Source: Deltaproteobacteria bacterium (GTDB lineage Bacteria; Myxococcota_A; Polyangia; Polyangiales; Ga0077539). From it: a DNA stretch of 34,780 nucleotides. Both the position numbers and the translations under genes were made by a program. The notes below the pieces were generated by a model. That model did not search any database. It was not told the DNA's origin and saw nothing but the letters and a program-made list of their open reading frames with translations. Of the stretch, positions 1 through 7,380 are shown one piece after another (the stretch's first letter is position 1; every line of letters starts with the position of its first letter). The stretch spans positions 1 through 34,780 of the forward strand of contig CANJUR010000051.1 in NCBI GenBank assembly GCA_947477565.1. Direction: 5' to 3'.

Positions 1-48
1 CGACGTGAATTACAGCCGAATCGTGAGATGTGTCCCGAGGTGAACCCA

Positions 49-140
49 AAAGGGAGAGGGGGCTAAAAAGACTGATTTCATGGCATTTCCTCTCGATCCG
101 AGCCCCCTCTCCCTCTTGGGAGAGGGGGTTGGGGGTGAGG
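49..140. repeat. Hairpin-forming G/C-rich intergenic repeat with a partial second copy
   Basis: CCCCCTCTCCC (103-113) and GGGAGAGGGGG (118-128) form a perfect 11-bp stem closed by a 4-nt loop, followed by a G-rich tail to 140. The right arm GGGAGAGGGGG also occurs alone at 52-62, so the element looks like a full copy next to a half copy. Similar CCCCCTCTCCC palindromes are, from general knowledge, dispersed intergenic repeats in several high-GC and environmental phyla. It could be a REP/MITE-like element or act as a terminator. No transposase is nearby. Confidence 0.6.
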
Positions 141-330
141 TCTCGCAAGAGGAATCGATCCTTCGAGGGCCTGTCCTTTGCACTCCAGCGGGCCGTTGTC
201 GGCCTTCACCCCCGTCGTCGCAGGCGGCGAACGCCGATGCGAGAGCCTCTCCCCCGCAGCACACAGGTGTTCTCTCGGTGGGCGCCCGAAGGCGCGGTGT
301 CGTGATGGGGAGCGGGGAGTCGGGCGTCGG
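141..330. other. Gene-free stretch downstream of the 331-1152 gene
   Basis: Only short overlapping open frames on both strands are present, none with a recognisable protein signature or ribosome binding site. Together with the repeat at 49-140 it makes about 330 bp without a supported gene. The lower-strand gene at 331-1152 ends here, so any terminator for it should lie in this stretch. The repeat hairpin is the only strong stem seen. Confidence 0.4.
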
Positions 331-1152
331 TCAGACCGTAGGCTTCGCAGAATCCGTCGGGGCGGCGGGCTTCCGGACGCCTGCCCGCTCGACGGCGTAA
401 CTGCTGAAGAGCGCCTTGCGCTTCGAGTCGCGGCGGAAGCAGAACCGCGCCCGCCCGCACACCTGCCGGTTGACCTGCGAGAGCGCCCAGAACGCCTCGT
501 TGCGCGCCCGCAGCGCCGCCAGCGATTCCTTCGAGAGAGCCTGCGCCGTGGTCGCGTCCGTCGGGCGGTGGCGCACCCCCGCCCGCGCCGCCCGAAACGC
601 CTCCAACTGCCTCGCCACCGCATCAACGTGGGCGGGGGTGATCTCCGTTCCGACGAAGTCCGCGGCGTGAGCGCGGGCGAGCGGCAGCGCCGCCTCGACG
701 TCGGCCTCCAGGTCATCGTCGTCCTCGACCCCGGCGATGGCGTCGAGGGCGCGCTGCGTGGCGGCGTCGTGGTCGGCAAAGGCCCGCAGGGCGCCGACGA
801 GGTCTTCTCGCCCCAGGGTGAGCGCGTCGCGGGCCTGCGCCACCGCGCCCGGCGCAGCGGCGGCGCGGGTCTTCTTCCAGGCCGTCTCCGTCGCGCGCAG
901 CGCGGTGATGAGATCGGAGAGCGCGCGCAGATCGGCGGCGGTGACCTTCGCCGCCGCGAGATCCGCGGCGTGCGTCGCCACGGTCCTGGTCAGGCGCTCG
1001 GAGTGCAGCACCAGCGCGCCCACGGGCACATCCGGGAGCACGTCGGCCTTCGAGGGCGCCGTAGGCACCCTGGTTTTTCGGGCCGCGGACTTCGTCGTCG
1101 AATCCGGGGCGGGACGCTTCTTCGACACGGTCTTGGTCATTGCTTTTGCCAT
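331..1152 (-). CDS. Helical hypothetical protein with basic Ala/Lys-rich N-terminal tail
   Basis: Function not recognised. The 273-aa product starts with about 35 residues rich in Lys, Ala, Ser and Thr (a histone-H1-like basic tail). The rest is Ala/Asp/Leu-rich and predicted mostly alpha-helical, with an acidic patch (EDDDDLEAD) near the middle. The C-terminal block around VCGRARFCFRRD and LFSSYAVER is the least repetitive and most family-like part. The start is the ATG at 1152 because GAGG lies 7 nt upstream; the open frame extends 12 codons further without a good start. There are no membrane segments or signal peptide. It could be a DNA-associated or structural helical-bundle protein, but this is a guess. 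It is transcribed away from the operon at 1593, across a spacer filled by a tandem repeat. Confidence 0.65.
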   Translation of the reverse strand: MAKAMTKTVSKKRPAPDSTTKSAARKTRVPTAPSKADVLPDVPVGALVLHSERLTRTVATHAADLAAAKVTAADLRALSDLITALRATETAWKKTRAAAAPGAVAQARDALTLGREDLVGALRAFADHDAATQRALDAIAGVEDDDDLEADVEAALPLARAHAADFVGTEITPAHVDAVARQLEAFRAARAGVRHRPTDATTAQALSKESLAALRARNEAFWALSQVNRQVCGRARFCFRRDSKRKALFSSYAVERAGVRKPAAPTDSAKPTV

Positions 1153-1219
1153 CGCGGAAACCTCGGTTCGTTCGAAGGTCTCACCCAATGCGCAGGTGGA
1201 TCAATGCCAATCGGTTGGG

Positions 1220-1408
1220 ACCCGGGCACCCGCCAAACTCACCCGGGCACCCGCCAAACTCACCCGGGCACCCGCCAAACTCACCCGGGCACCCACCAAA
1301 CTCACCCGGGCACCCACCAAACTCACCCGGGCACCCACCAAACTCACCCGGGCACCCGCCAAACTCACCCGGGCACCCGCCAAACTCACCCGGGCACCCG
1401 CCAAATTC
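1220..1408. repeat. Nine-copy 21-bp tandem repeat in a divergent intergenic region
   Basis: Nine consecutive 21-bp units run from 1220 to 1408, each containing the core ACCCGGGCACCC. Units are identical except for one G/A position (units 1-3 G, 4-6 A, 7-9 G) and a C-to-T change in the last unit. Because 21 is divisible by three, every frame stays open and yields false reading frames (for example repeats of TRAPAKL). It lies between divergent genes starting at 1152 and 1593, so it could affect either promoter. The rest of 1153-1592 shows nothing recognisable. Confidence 0.95.
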
Positions 1409-1592
1409 ACTCGGGGGGGCATCGCGAGCGCGCCGGGGATGCTCACCCGCCAGGCGCGGCGAATGCTGGCAGAGCAGTGATTCCACGGCGCGCGCATTGA
1501 CGGCACAGGAAGGACGGGGTTGAAGGAGCGAGCGTCCGGGCACGTCCGGCGGGCGTGCGACCACCCGGACGTGGAAGGCCTCCAACGCCCCG

Positions 1593-2660
1593 ATGATGAC
1601 CACGGTGCCTGACCCACATCACGCCGCGCGCGTCGCCGCCTCGCTGCCCTCCCGCGCCGATCGCGTCGCCGCGGTGCGCACGCTCATCGGCGAGCCCGAT
1701 CGCTCCGTGCGCCACCTCGCGCAGGGCATTCGCGCGACGGCGCGGCGGCACTTCGACCGCCACGTCGAGCCCCTCATCGACGCCACGTGGCCCGCCGTGC
1801 GCGGAACGCCCTTCGCAGAGAAGCTTCGCATCGGCGCGTGCGACCTCTACGCGTCCGCGCCGTACACCGCCCTCTTCTGCGCGCCGCGACGGCCGCTCCT
1901 GGTGCGCCTCGCCACCGACACGGGCAGCCGCCTGCCGCTGCCCCTACCCGCCCTCGCCCTCCTCGGCCGCGGCGCCATGGAACTCCTCGGCCGCTTCGCC
2001 TACCCCCGCCAGCATCGCAGCATCGCGCTCATCTCGGCCTTCATCGTCGTGGTCGATCACGCGCTCGACCACTGCATGGACGACCCGCCCGCGCTGCGCG
2101 GACCGCGCCTCGAGGCCATCATCGCCGGGCGCTCGCCGGCGACCACCCCGGCGTTGGCGCTCACCCGGGCGCTCGCCGTCGCGATGGCCGAGGGACTCGA
2201 CCCCGACGAGCGCGTCGCCTTCGAGCGCGCCATGGAGCGCATGACCGGATGGATCCGCGCGGAGGTGCGAGCCATGCTTTGCGAGCCTGATCCGACGGGC
2301 CTCGGGCACCGCCTCGCGGGCATCGAGGGCACCATCGACGGACTGCTCTTCCCGGTGGTTCGGTACGCGGGAGAGGGCGCGCGGGCGTGGATGTACGACG
2401 TCTCCCTCTTCGTTCAGGTGCTGGACGACTGGTTCGACTACGAGGTGGACGCGCGCTCCGACCGCGCGACCCCGGTCACCACCGGCGACTGGACCTTCAC
2501 TGACGTCGCAGCCACCTGGCGTCGAAGCACCGACGGCATCGAGGCGCTGGTGCGCGCCTCCGGGCTGGACTCTCCCCGCTACGTTCGTTTCGTGCGCGAG
2601 TCGTACGTGCTGATGATGCACGAGGTGATGGAAGCCATGGCCGAGAGACCCGACGCATGA
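1593..2660 (+). CDS. Isoprenoid-synthase-fold-like protein
   Basis: The 355-aa soluble, helix-rich protein has two aspartate clusters spaced as in class I isoprenoid synthases: D155, D159, D163 and D164 in a [10 protein letters not shown] segment, and D278, D279, D282 and D286 in a DDWFDYEVD segment followed by a basic/Thr-Pro stretch. In trans-prenyltransferases and squalene/phytoene synthases such pairs bind diphosphate through Mg2+. The first motif is not a clean DDxxD, so the substrate and even catalysis are uncertain; the second also faintly resembles UbiA motifs, but the protein lacks UbiA's membrane segments. It starts at the ATG at 1593 (a second ATG follows at once), and no strong Shine-Dalgarno is seen. 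The stop overlaps the next ATG (ATGA at 2657-2660), so it is translationally coupled to the ArsA-like ATPases. Confidence 0.6.
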   Translation: MMTTVPDPHHAARVAASLPSRADRVAAVRTLIGEPDRSVRHLAQGIRATARRHFDRHVEPLIDATWPAVRGTPFAEKLRIGACDLYASAPYTALFCAPRRPLLVRLATDTGSRLPLPLPALALLGRGAMELLGRFAYPRQHRSIALISAFIVVVDHALDHCMDDPPALRGPRLEAIIAGRSPATTPALALTRALAVAMAEGLDPDERVAFERAMERMTGWIRAEVRAMLCEPDPTGLGHRLAGIEGTIDGLLFPVVRYAGEGARAWMYDVSLFVQVLDDWFDYEVDARSDRATPVTTGDWTFTDVAATWRRSTDGIEALVRASGLDSPRYVRFVRESYVLMMHEVMEAMAERPDA

Positions 2661-3562
2661 CCGCCGCGAACGGCAACGTTCGGTTGGCGGCGCGTAGCCT
2701 CGCGCCCGCGGTGCTGGTGATGGGCAAGGGCGGCGTCGGCAAGACCACCGTCGCCGCAGCGCTCGCCACGCTCGAGGCCGAGACGCACGGGCTCGCAGTG
2801 CTGGTGGAGTTTGGCGACGGCGAGTCCGGGCGGCGCGCGCTCGGCCCGACGCACAAGGGCGTCGAGCATGTGGTGATTCATGCGGCAGAGGCGATTCAGC
2901 GGGGTGCGACGCCGCTCTTCGGGTCAGCCACGATGGCAAAGCTGGCACTGGGCAACTTCGCCATGCGGCCGCTGCTGAAGGCCGCACCCGCGATCCGCGA
3001 GCTCGCAATGCTGGAGTCCGTACGACAGATCGTGGAGGCGCGGCCGGGGGTGCGCGTGGTCGTCGACATGCCCGCGACGGGACACGCCGTGGCGTGGCTG
3101 CGCACCGCCAAACAGGGGCGGGAGTTTCTCGGATCGGGGCCGATGTTTGAGCTATGCGACCGGGTCGCGCGGGAGCTTGTCGCGCCGGGGCGAGCGTCGA
3201 TCATCGTCGTCACGTTGCCGGAGCGACTCGTGCTCGAAGAAACCCTGGAGCTTTGCGAATCCATCGCGCTCGACCCGGGCCTGGAGGTGGCGCGCATCGT
3301 GGTTAATCGCGTTCCGTTGCCGCTCGCGCAGGAGTGCCTCGTGGATGCACGCGCGCTGGCACAGGGTGGCGGAGCGCTCGCGCAGCCGGCGGCGGCACTC
3401 GTGTCGTTGCTCGAGGCACGCGCGGCGGCGAGCGCGGGCGCGGTGGCGGCGCTGGAGGTGTTCGCGCACGGGCCGCACGCGATCTGGCAGGTGCCGCTGG
3501 CGCCGGTGGACCCGTCGGCACGGGACGTCGCGCGCTGGCTGCGCGCCGAGGGGGCCGCGTGA
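2657..3562 (+). CDS. ArsA/Get3-family ATPase, first subunit
   Basis: The 301-aa P-loop ATPase of the SIMIBI class has a deviant Walker A, GKGGVGKTT at residues 23-31, with the signature lysine K24 that reaches across the dimer. D137 in DMPATGH matches the DxPxTGH element of ArsA/Get3 proteins. No Get3 CxxC zinc pair or ArsA arsenite-binding cysteine triad is visible, so it is probably neither an arsenite pump subunit nor a classical tail-anchor factor. It is shorter than Get3 and lacks an obvious client-binding helical insert. It overlaps the gene before (ATGA) and the gene after (GTGA), implying equimolar synthesis with the second ATPase. Paired ArsA-like ATPases are known in Actinobacteria (Rv3679/Rv3680 of M. 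tuberculosis); the same heterodimer logic is inferred here. Confidence 0.85.
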   Translation: MTAANGNVRLAARSLAPAVLVMGKGGVGKTTVAAALATLEAETHGLAVLVEFGDGESGRRALGPTHKGVEHVVIHAAEAIQRGATPLFGSATMAKLALGNFAMRPLLKAAPAIRELAMLESVRQIVEARPGVRVVVDMPATGHAVAWLRTAKQGREFLGSGPMFELCDRVARELVAPGRASIIVVTLPERLVLEETLELCESIALDPGLEVARIVVNRVPLPLAQECLVDARALAQGGGALAQPAAALVSLLEARAAASAGAVAALEVFAHGPHAIWQVPLAPVDPSARDVARWLRAEGAA

Positions 3563-4662
3563 AAGATCCGCGGGTGATCGTCTGCGCAGGCGGCGGCGGC
3601 GTGGGCAAGACCACCACGTCCGCGGCCCTCTCCGTGGCGCTGGCGGCGCGCGGCTACCGCACGCTCATCGTCACCATCGACCCGGCGCGCCGACTTGCTG
3701 GCGCGATGGGGGTTCCCATCACCGACGTGGTGACGCCGGTGCCGCTGCCTGCGGCGCGCGGACGCCTCTGGGCCCTCATGCCCGACCCCCGACGCTCCAT
3801 GGGAACCTTCCTCGATTTTCTCTTCGCCGACGAGCCCGAGGCCAAAGCCCGCATGCTCACGAACAACCTCTACCTCGGCCTCGCCGACGCCGCCGCCGGA
3901 GTGCACGAACTCGTCGCGATGAACCTCGTGGCGCGCGCCGCGACGGAAGGGGACTTCGACGTGGTGGTCATCGACACCGCGCCCTCGCGGCACGCGATCG
4001 ACTTCGTGACCTACCCCGCGCGCCTCGCGGCGCTGCTCGGCGGCCGCACCGTGGCCTGGCTCGCGGGCCTCGCGCAGCGCTCCGGTGGGGCGACGGCGAC
4101 GGCACCGCGGGGGTTGCTCTCCTGGGGCACCGGACACGTCGAGCACCTCCTCGCGCGCGTCACCGGACCCAACCTGGTGCGCGACACGGCCAACCTCTTC
4201 GCCGACCTGGCGCTGGTGCGCGAGCGCTTCGTCGCACTCACCCGGCGCGCGTCGGAGTTGTTGCTGGGCGAGCGCGTGGCCTACGCCCTGGTGGCGGCAC
4301 CCACCGCAGCCGCGCGAGACGACGTGCTCTTCCTCGCCGCGCGCCTGGAGAAGCTCGGGCGACGCCCGCGGGCGATCGTGCTCAACCGGGCCGACACGCA
4401 GGCCGCGCCGTGGGTGCGCGCGCTGCGCGAAGGCCACGGGGTGGCTCCGTCGATCACCGAAGTGCTGGACGTCCTGGAGCAGGAGCGCCGAACCCGCGCG
4501 ACCGCCGCAGACGCGCTCGCGGTGGAGCTTCGGTCGAAGCTCTCGTGGGCTGCCGTGGTGCGGCTACCGTACGTCGAGGCGTCGGCGCCGGAGGACATCG
4601 TCGCGGCGCTCTCCACAGAGCTCGACGCGCACCTCACGGCATTGCTCCCGGACGCGCGCTAG
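3559..4662 (+). CDS. ArsA/Get3-family ATPase, second subunit
   Basis: The 367-aa protein begins with GTG at 3559, overlapping the previous stop (GTGA). The start sits 10 residues before the P-loop, as expected for the family; longer upstream codons would only duplicate the previous gene. The P-loop is GGGGVGKTT (residues 11-19): the position of the signature lysine (GKGG) is occupied by Gly. TIDPARRLAGAMG follows as the switch I region and D139 lies in DTAPSRHAIDF, where DTAPTGH is usual. This resembles the larger subunit of actinobacterial paired ArsA-like ATPases. No metal-binding cysteines are visible. It likely forms a heterodimer with the upstream ATPase, which retains the lysine; the client is unknown. 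Confidence 0.85.
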   Translation: MKDPRVIVCAGGGGVGKTTTSAALSVALAARGYRTLIVTIDPARRLAGAMGVPITDVVTPVPLPAARGRLWALMPDPRRSMGTFLDFLFADEPEAKARMLTNNLYLGLADAAAGVHELVAMNLVARAATEGDFDVVVIDTAPSRHAIDFVTYPARLAALLGGRTVAWLAGLAQRSGGATATAPRGLLSWGTGHVEHLLARVTGPNLVRDTANLFADLALVRERFVALTRRASELLLGERVAYALVAAPTAAARDDVLFLAARLEKLGRRPRAIVLNRADTQAAPWVRALREGHGVAPSITEVLDVLEQERRTRATAADALAVELRSKLSWAAVVRLPYVEASAPEDIVAALSTELDAHLTALLPDAR

Positions 4663-4693
4663 AGCGGTTTCCGCTCGGTTCTGGGACGCCCAC

Positions 4694-4710
4694 GTGAGCG
4701 CAGCGCTCAC
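4694..4710. terminator. Possible bidirectional terminator between convergent genes
   Basis: GTGAGC and GCTCAC flank a short GCAGC loop, giving a perfect small stem exactly where the plus-strand ATPase operon (ending 4662) meets the minus-strand gene ending at 4707. There is no U-run, so intrinsic termination is only possible, not shown. Confidence 0.3.
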
Positions 4711-5213
4711 TCACCGCGCTCGGTCGCTTCCCTCCCGGTAAGATGCGCTGGACTGACGTGGGCGACCCCGGGGCCGAGCGGAAACACCACCTCGGCCTCC
4801 GCCACGCCGAGGAGCAGCACCGTCGGCGTCACGCCCCAGCGGGTCTCACCCTTCTCGTGCCTGGCGACGCGCTTCGCCCAGCGCGCGACGGCCGACGACG
4901 CCGTGATCACCACCAACTCACCCCGCGGACCATGGCGATCAGCCATCGCCGCCATCGCCATCGGCCAGCGGTGCGCCTTGACCTCATCGGGCCGACGCTG
5001 CAACTCGACCAGCACCCACTCCGACGTCTCCAGGTCGCGCAGCACCAGATCGGGCGACACCTCGATGGGGACGATCACGCGCAGGGCGGAGTCCTCGACG
5101 GTGAGCATCGGCGGGCACGGCGGGTGGCCCGTCAGCACCAGGAGCGAACTCAGCCGCGACGGATCATCGCGCAGCCAGAGAAGCACCGAATCGTGGACGG
5201 TGGAGGTCGTCAT
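4707..5213 (-). CDS. Rpn-like PD-(D/E)XK nuclease-fold protein
   Basis: The 168-aa protein carries a pattern typical of the small Rpn/PD-(D/E)XK family: D55 in SPDLVLR, then E70-x-Q72 in VLVELQ, then K79 shortly before HRWP. The core is the alpha-beta order expected for this fold. From general knowledge, relatives with an ExQ site occur widely in myxobacteria and actinobacteria as stand-alone proteins of unknown role, some linked to mobile DNA. The ATG at 5213 is chosen because the recognisable domain starts within a few residues of it; an upstream TTG at 5264 would add 17 poorly conserved residues. It is a single gene, convergent with the ATPase operon and downstream of the 5325-7217 lipoprotein on the same strand. 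Confidence 0.6.
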   Translation of the reverse strand: MTTSTVHDSVLLWLRDDPSRLSSLLVLTGHPPCPPMLTVEDSALRVIVPIEVSPDLVLRDLETSEWVLVELQRRPDEVKAHRWPMAMAAMADRHGPRGELVVITASSAVARWAKRVARHEKGETRWGVTPTVLLLGVAEAEVVFPLGPGVAHVSPAHLTGREATERGE

Positions 5214-5324
5214 CGAGGGCCGACGGAGCAGACCCTGGGCCACGCAAAATCGACGAGAAAACAAGGGTACGCGGGGTGACGGAGGAGTGGCGGCGGGGTG
5301 GCGGTTTCCGATCTAACCGGAGGA

Positions 5325-7217
5325 TTACGGCGGAATCGGGGCGCAGGCGGTGCCGCCGACGCAGCGCTGCCCGACCGGGCAGCACTGGCACGGACACGGA
5401 CTCGTGCCGTTGGCGCAGGTGATGGTGACGCAGCGGTTCATCGAGCAGACCTGGTTGCAGGCGCAGCCGCCCACGCAGCCCGCACTCGAGCAGAAATAGT
5501 GCGTCGCATCGAGCGGATCTCGCGCGCACGCCTGGCCGACGCCGCAACTCCCGATGCAGGTTCCGCCGCAGCCATCGGCGACGCCGCAGCGCACCCCCGG
5601 GGGACACACCGGCACGCACACGCAGCGGCCCGTGGCGCCATCGCAGAGCGAGCCGCTCGCACACATCCGTCCCACCCCGCAGGCCGGGCCGCCAGGGCAC
5701 GCGTTGGGAACATCCATCCCGCACGCGACCAGGCTCGGGTCGATCGTGCAGTGCGGCACGCACGAGCAAAACCCTGCGGTGCACGAGGAGAGATCAGGGC
5801 ACGCCACGCCGCAGCCGCCGCAGTTGCCCTGGTCCCCTTGGGTATTCACGCAGCGGGTGCCGCAGAGGGTGAGCGTCGAGGGACAGGTGCACACGCCCGC
5901 GGTGCAGCCAGTACCGCCCCGGCAGAGGGTGTCGCAGCCGCCGCAGTGGGAGTTGTTGGTCTGCAGGTTGTAACAACTGCTGCCGCATTCCGTGCGTCCG
6001 GCCGGGCACGTGGGGCCGCTGTCCGCGGTCCCGCCGTCGTCGGGCCCAGCGTCGCCCCCGTCGTCAGGCACGCACCTCCCGTCCGCGCTGCAGCTTCTCC
6101 CCGAGGGGCATCGGGTGCCGGTTCCGCAGGTCTGCCCGCCCGGGCAGAGGTTTTCCACCGATCGTCCGCAGGCGATGAGAGCAAACTCCTCGACCGGCGG
6201 GCAGTGCGGAATGCACAGGCAGCGCATCATCGTGGGGTCGCAACGAAATCCGTTCTCGCAGCCGCCCTCGCAGAGACCGCCGCAGCCGTTGCTCGACCCA
6301 CACGGAGCGTCGGCGGTGCACCGCGGCGTGCAGTTGCATGTACTCGTCAGCGCGTCGCAGCTCGCAAACGGGTTGGCGCACGCGCCCACGCAGCGACCGC
6401 CGCAGCCGTCGTCCGCGCCGCACGCGCCGCCCGCCAGACACGACCGGGCGCACTGGCACTGCCCGACCACGCAGTGATCGCGGATCGAGCGGTCGCACGT
6501 CGGGGCGCAGGTGCAGGTGTCAACGCAGGCCCCGGCGACGCAGAGCGCCCCCGCCGCGCAGGTCACGCCCGCACAGGGGTTGGCCACGCAGCGGCCGTCG
6601 GCGCAGACCTCCGTTGTGGCGCACATCACGCCGTCACAGTTCGATCGCGGAAGGCACGCGACGTGGCAGGCGTAGTCGGTGCCGCAGCGGGCGGTGCACG
6701 GCCGAATCGAAGCGCATGCGCCCGTGGATTCGTCGCAGAACTGCCCAGTAGGACAGTTGATTCCGGAGCACGGCGCGGGGAAGCAGCCGGCCACGCAGCG
6801 ACCGAGGAAGCAGGTCTCGCGGTTGCCGCAGATCACGCCCGCGCAGAGGTCGCGCGTCGGAACGCAGCGCATGTCGCAGCGCGCATCGAGTAGCTCGCCG
6901 GCGCACGGGTTGTCCGAGGTGCGGCAGACGTCGAGCGCGCAGAGACCGCTGAGGCAGCGCGCACCGAAGGCGCAGGCTTCGTCCGTGGAGCAGCTCATCC
7001 CGATGGCGACGGGCACATCGGCCGGTGGCACATCGCGCGGCGGAGCGTCGATCGGAACAATGTCGAAGGTCTGCCTGGCAAGGTCGTCGCTCGCATCGAT
7101 GCCGGGTGCGACGAAGCCGTCGAGTTCGAACGATCCGAAGGACGGTAGGCGGCTGTCGTCGCAGCCGACCAATGCGCCGAAGCAGCCAATGAAGAGGGTG
7201 AAGAGAAGTGGTCGCAT
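5325..7217 (-). CDS. Large cysteine-rich lipoprotein
   Basis: The 630-aa protein begins with a short charged end, a hydrophobic stretch and a lipobox ending LVGC at C19, so it should be lipid-anchored. After an Asp/Pro-rich spacer (to about residue 70) almost the whole protein is small disulfide modules: repeated C-x-CGG-C patterns, several GCGGxC blocks, and two NCGGC-type modules separated by short loops. Such modules are common in Myxococcota surface proteins of unknown role and suggest adhesion or envelope structure. A poly-Asp/Gly stretch near the middle (DDGGDAGPDDGG) splits two groups of modules. The ATG at 7217 has an AAGGA sequence 8 nt upstream, partly inside a hairpin. It is divergent from another cysteine-rich lipoprotein at 7381. 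Confidence 0.85.
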   Translation of the reverse strand: MRPLLFTLFIGCFGALVGCDDSRLPSFGSFELDGFVAPGIDASDDLARQTFDIVPIDAPPRDVPPADVPVAIGMSCSTDEACAFGARCLSGLCALDVCRTSDNPCAGELLDARCDMRCVPTRDLCAGVICGNRETCFLGRCVAGCFPAPCSGINCPTGQFCDESTGACASIRPCTARCGTDYACHVACLPRSNCDGVMCATTEVCADGRCVANPCAGVTCAAGALCVAGACVDTCTCAPTCDRSIRDHCVVGQCQCARSCLAGGACGADDGCGGRCVGACANPFASCDALTSTCNCTPRCTADAPCGSSNGCGGLCEGGCENGFRCDPTMMRCLCIPHCPPVEEFALIACGRSVENLCPGGQTCGTGTRCPSGRSCSADGRCVPDDGGDAGPDDGGTADSGPTCPAGRTECGSSCYNLQTNNSHCGGCDTLCRGGTGCTAGVCTCPSTLTLCGTRCVNTQGDQGNCGGCGVACPDLSSCTAGFCSCVPHCTIDPSLVACGMDVPNACPGGPACGVGRMCASGSLCDGATGRCVCVPVCPPGVRCGVADGCGGTCIGSCGVGQACARDPLDATHYFCSSAGCVGGCACNQVCSMNRCVTITCANGTSPCPCQCCPVGQRCVGGTACAPIPP

Positions 7218-7219
7218 GG

Positions 7220-7238
7220 CTGATCCTTCGGGGATCAG
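7220..7238 (-). promoter_or_regulatory. Hairpin covering the ribosome binding site of the 7217 lipoprotein
   Basis: CTGATCC and GGATCAG form a perfect 7-bp stem with a 5-nt loop immediately upstream of the start codon at 7217. The probable Shine-Dalgarno (AAGGA on the lower strand) lies partly in the loop and partly in the stem, so folding could limit translation. It could also act as an operator. Confidence 0.4.
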
Positions 7239-7251
7239 AAACCGTAGCCCA

Positions 7252-7279
7252 GTACGGACCAGCGCCGGAAGCGCCGTAC
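7252..7279. promoter_or_regulatory. Inverted repeat in the divergent lipoprotein promoter region
   Basis: GTACGG (7252-7257) and CCGTAC (7274-7279) are perfect complements, with an inner GCGC/GCGC pair between them. The element sits in the 163-bp spacer shared by two divergent cysteine-rich lipoprotein genes. This is a suitable place for a dyad operator or a 5' UTR stem; no regulator is identified. Confidence 0.3.
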
Positions 7280-7380
7280 GTACCCGCCCCGGGTGTCGTC
7301 ACGCCCGCCAGAAGTACCCGCGCGCTCGAGGATTTACGAGCCGATTGCCACGCTCGCAGATCGCCTTCACGATCGCTCGG

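Noticed and set aside
1181..1617. Open frames of repeated TRAPAKL or GHPPNSP peptides
   Set aside because: They are produced by the 21-bp tandem repeat, which keeps all frames open; no start or family signal supports coding.
1593..2660. UbiA prenyltransferase assignment
   Set aside because: The second Asp motif is reminiscent of UbiA, but the protein lacks the eight or nine membrane helices of that family.
2657..4662. Arsenite efflux pump subunit (ArsA)
   Set aside because: No arsenite-binding cysteines and no ArsB, ArsD or ArsR neighbours are present.
5298..6893. Long open frame on the plus strand opposite the cysteine-rich lipoprotein
   Set aside because: It is antisense to a gene with clear lipobox and disulfide modules; its Ala/Arg composition is that of a shadow in GC-rich DNA.
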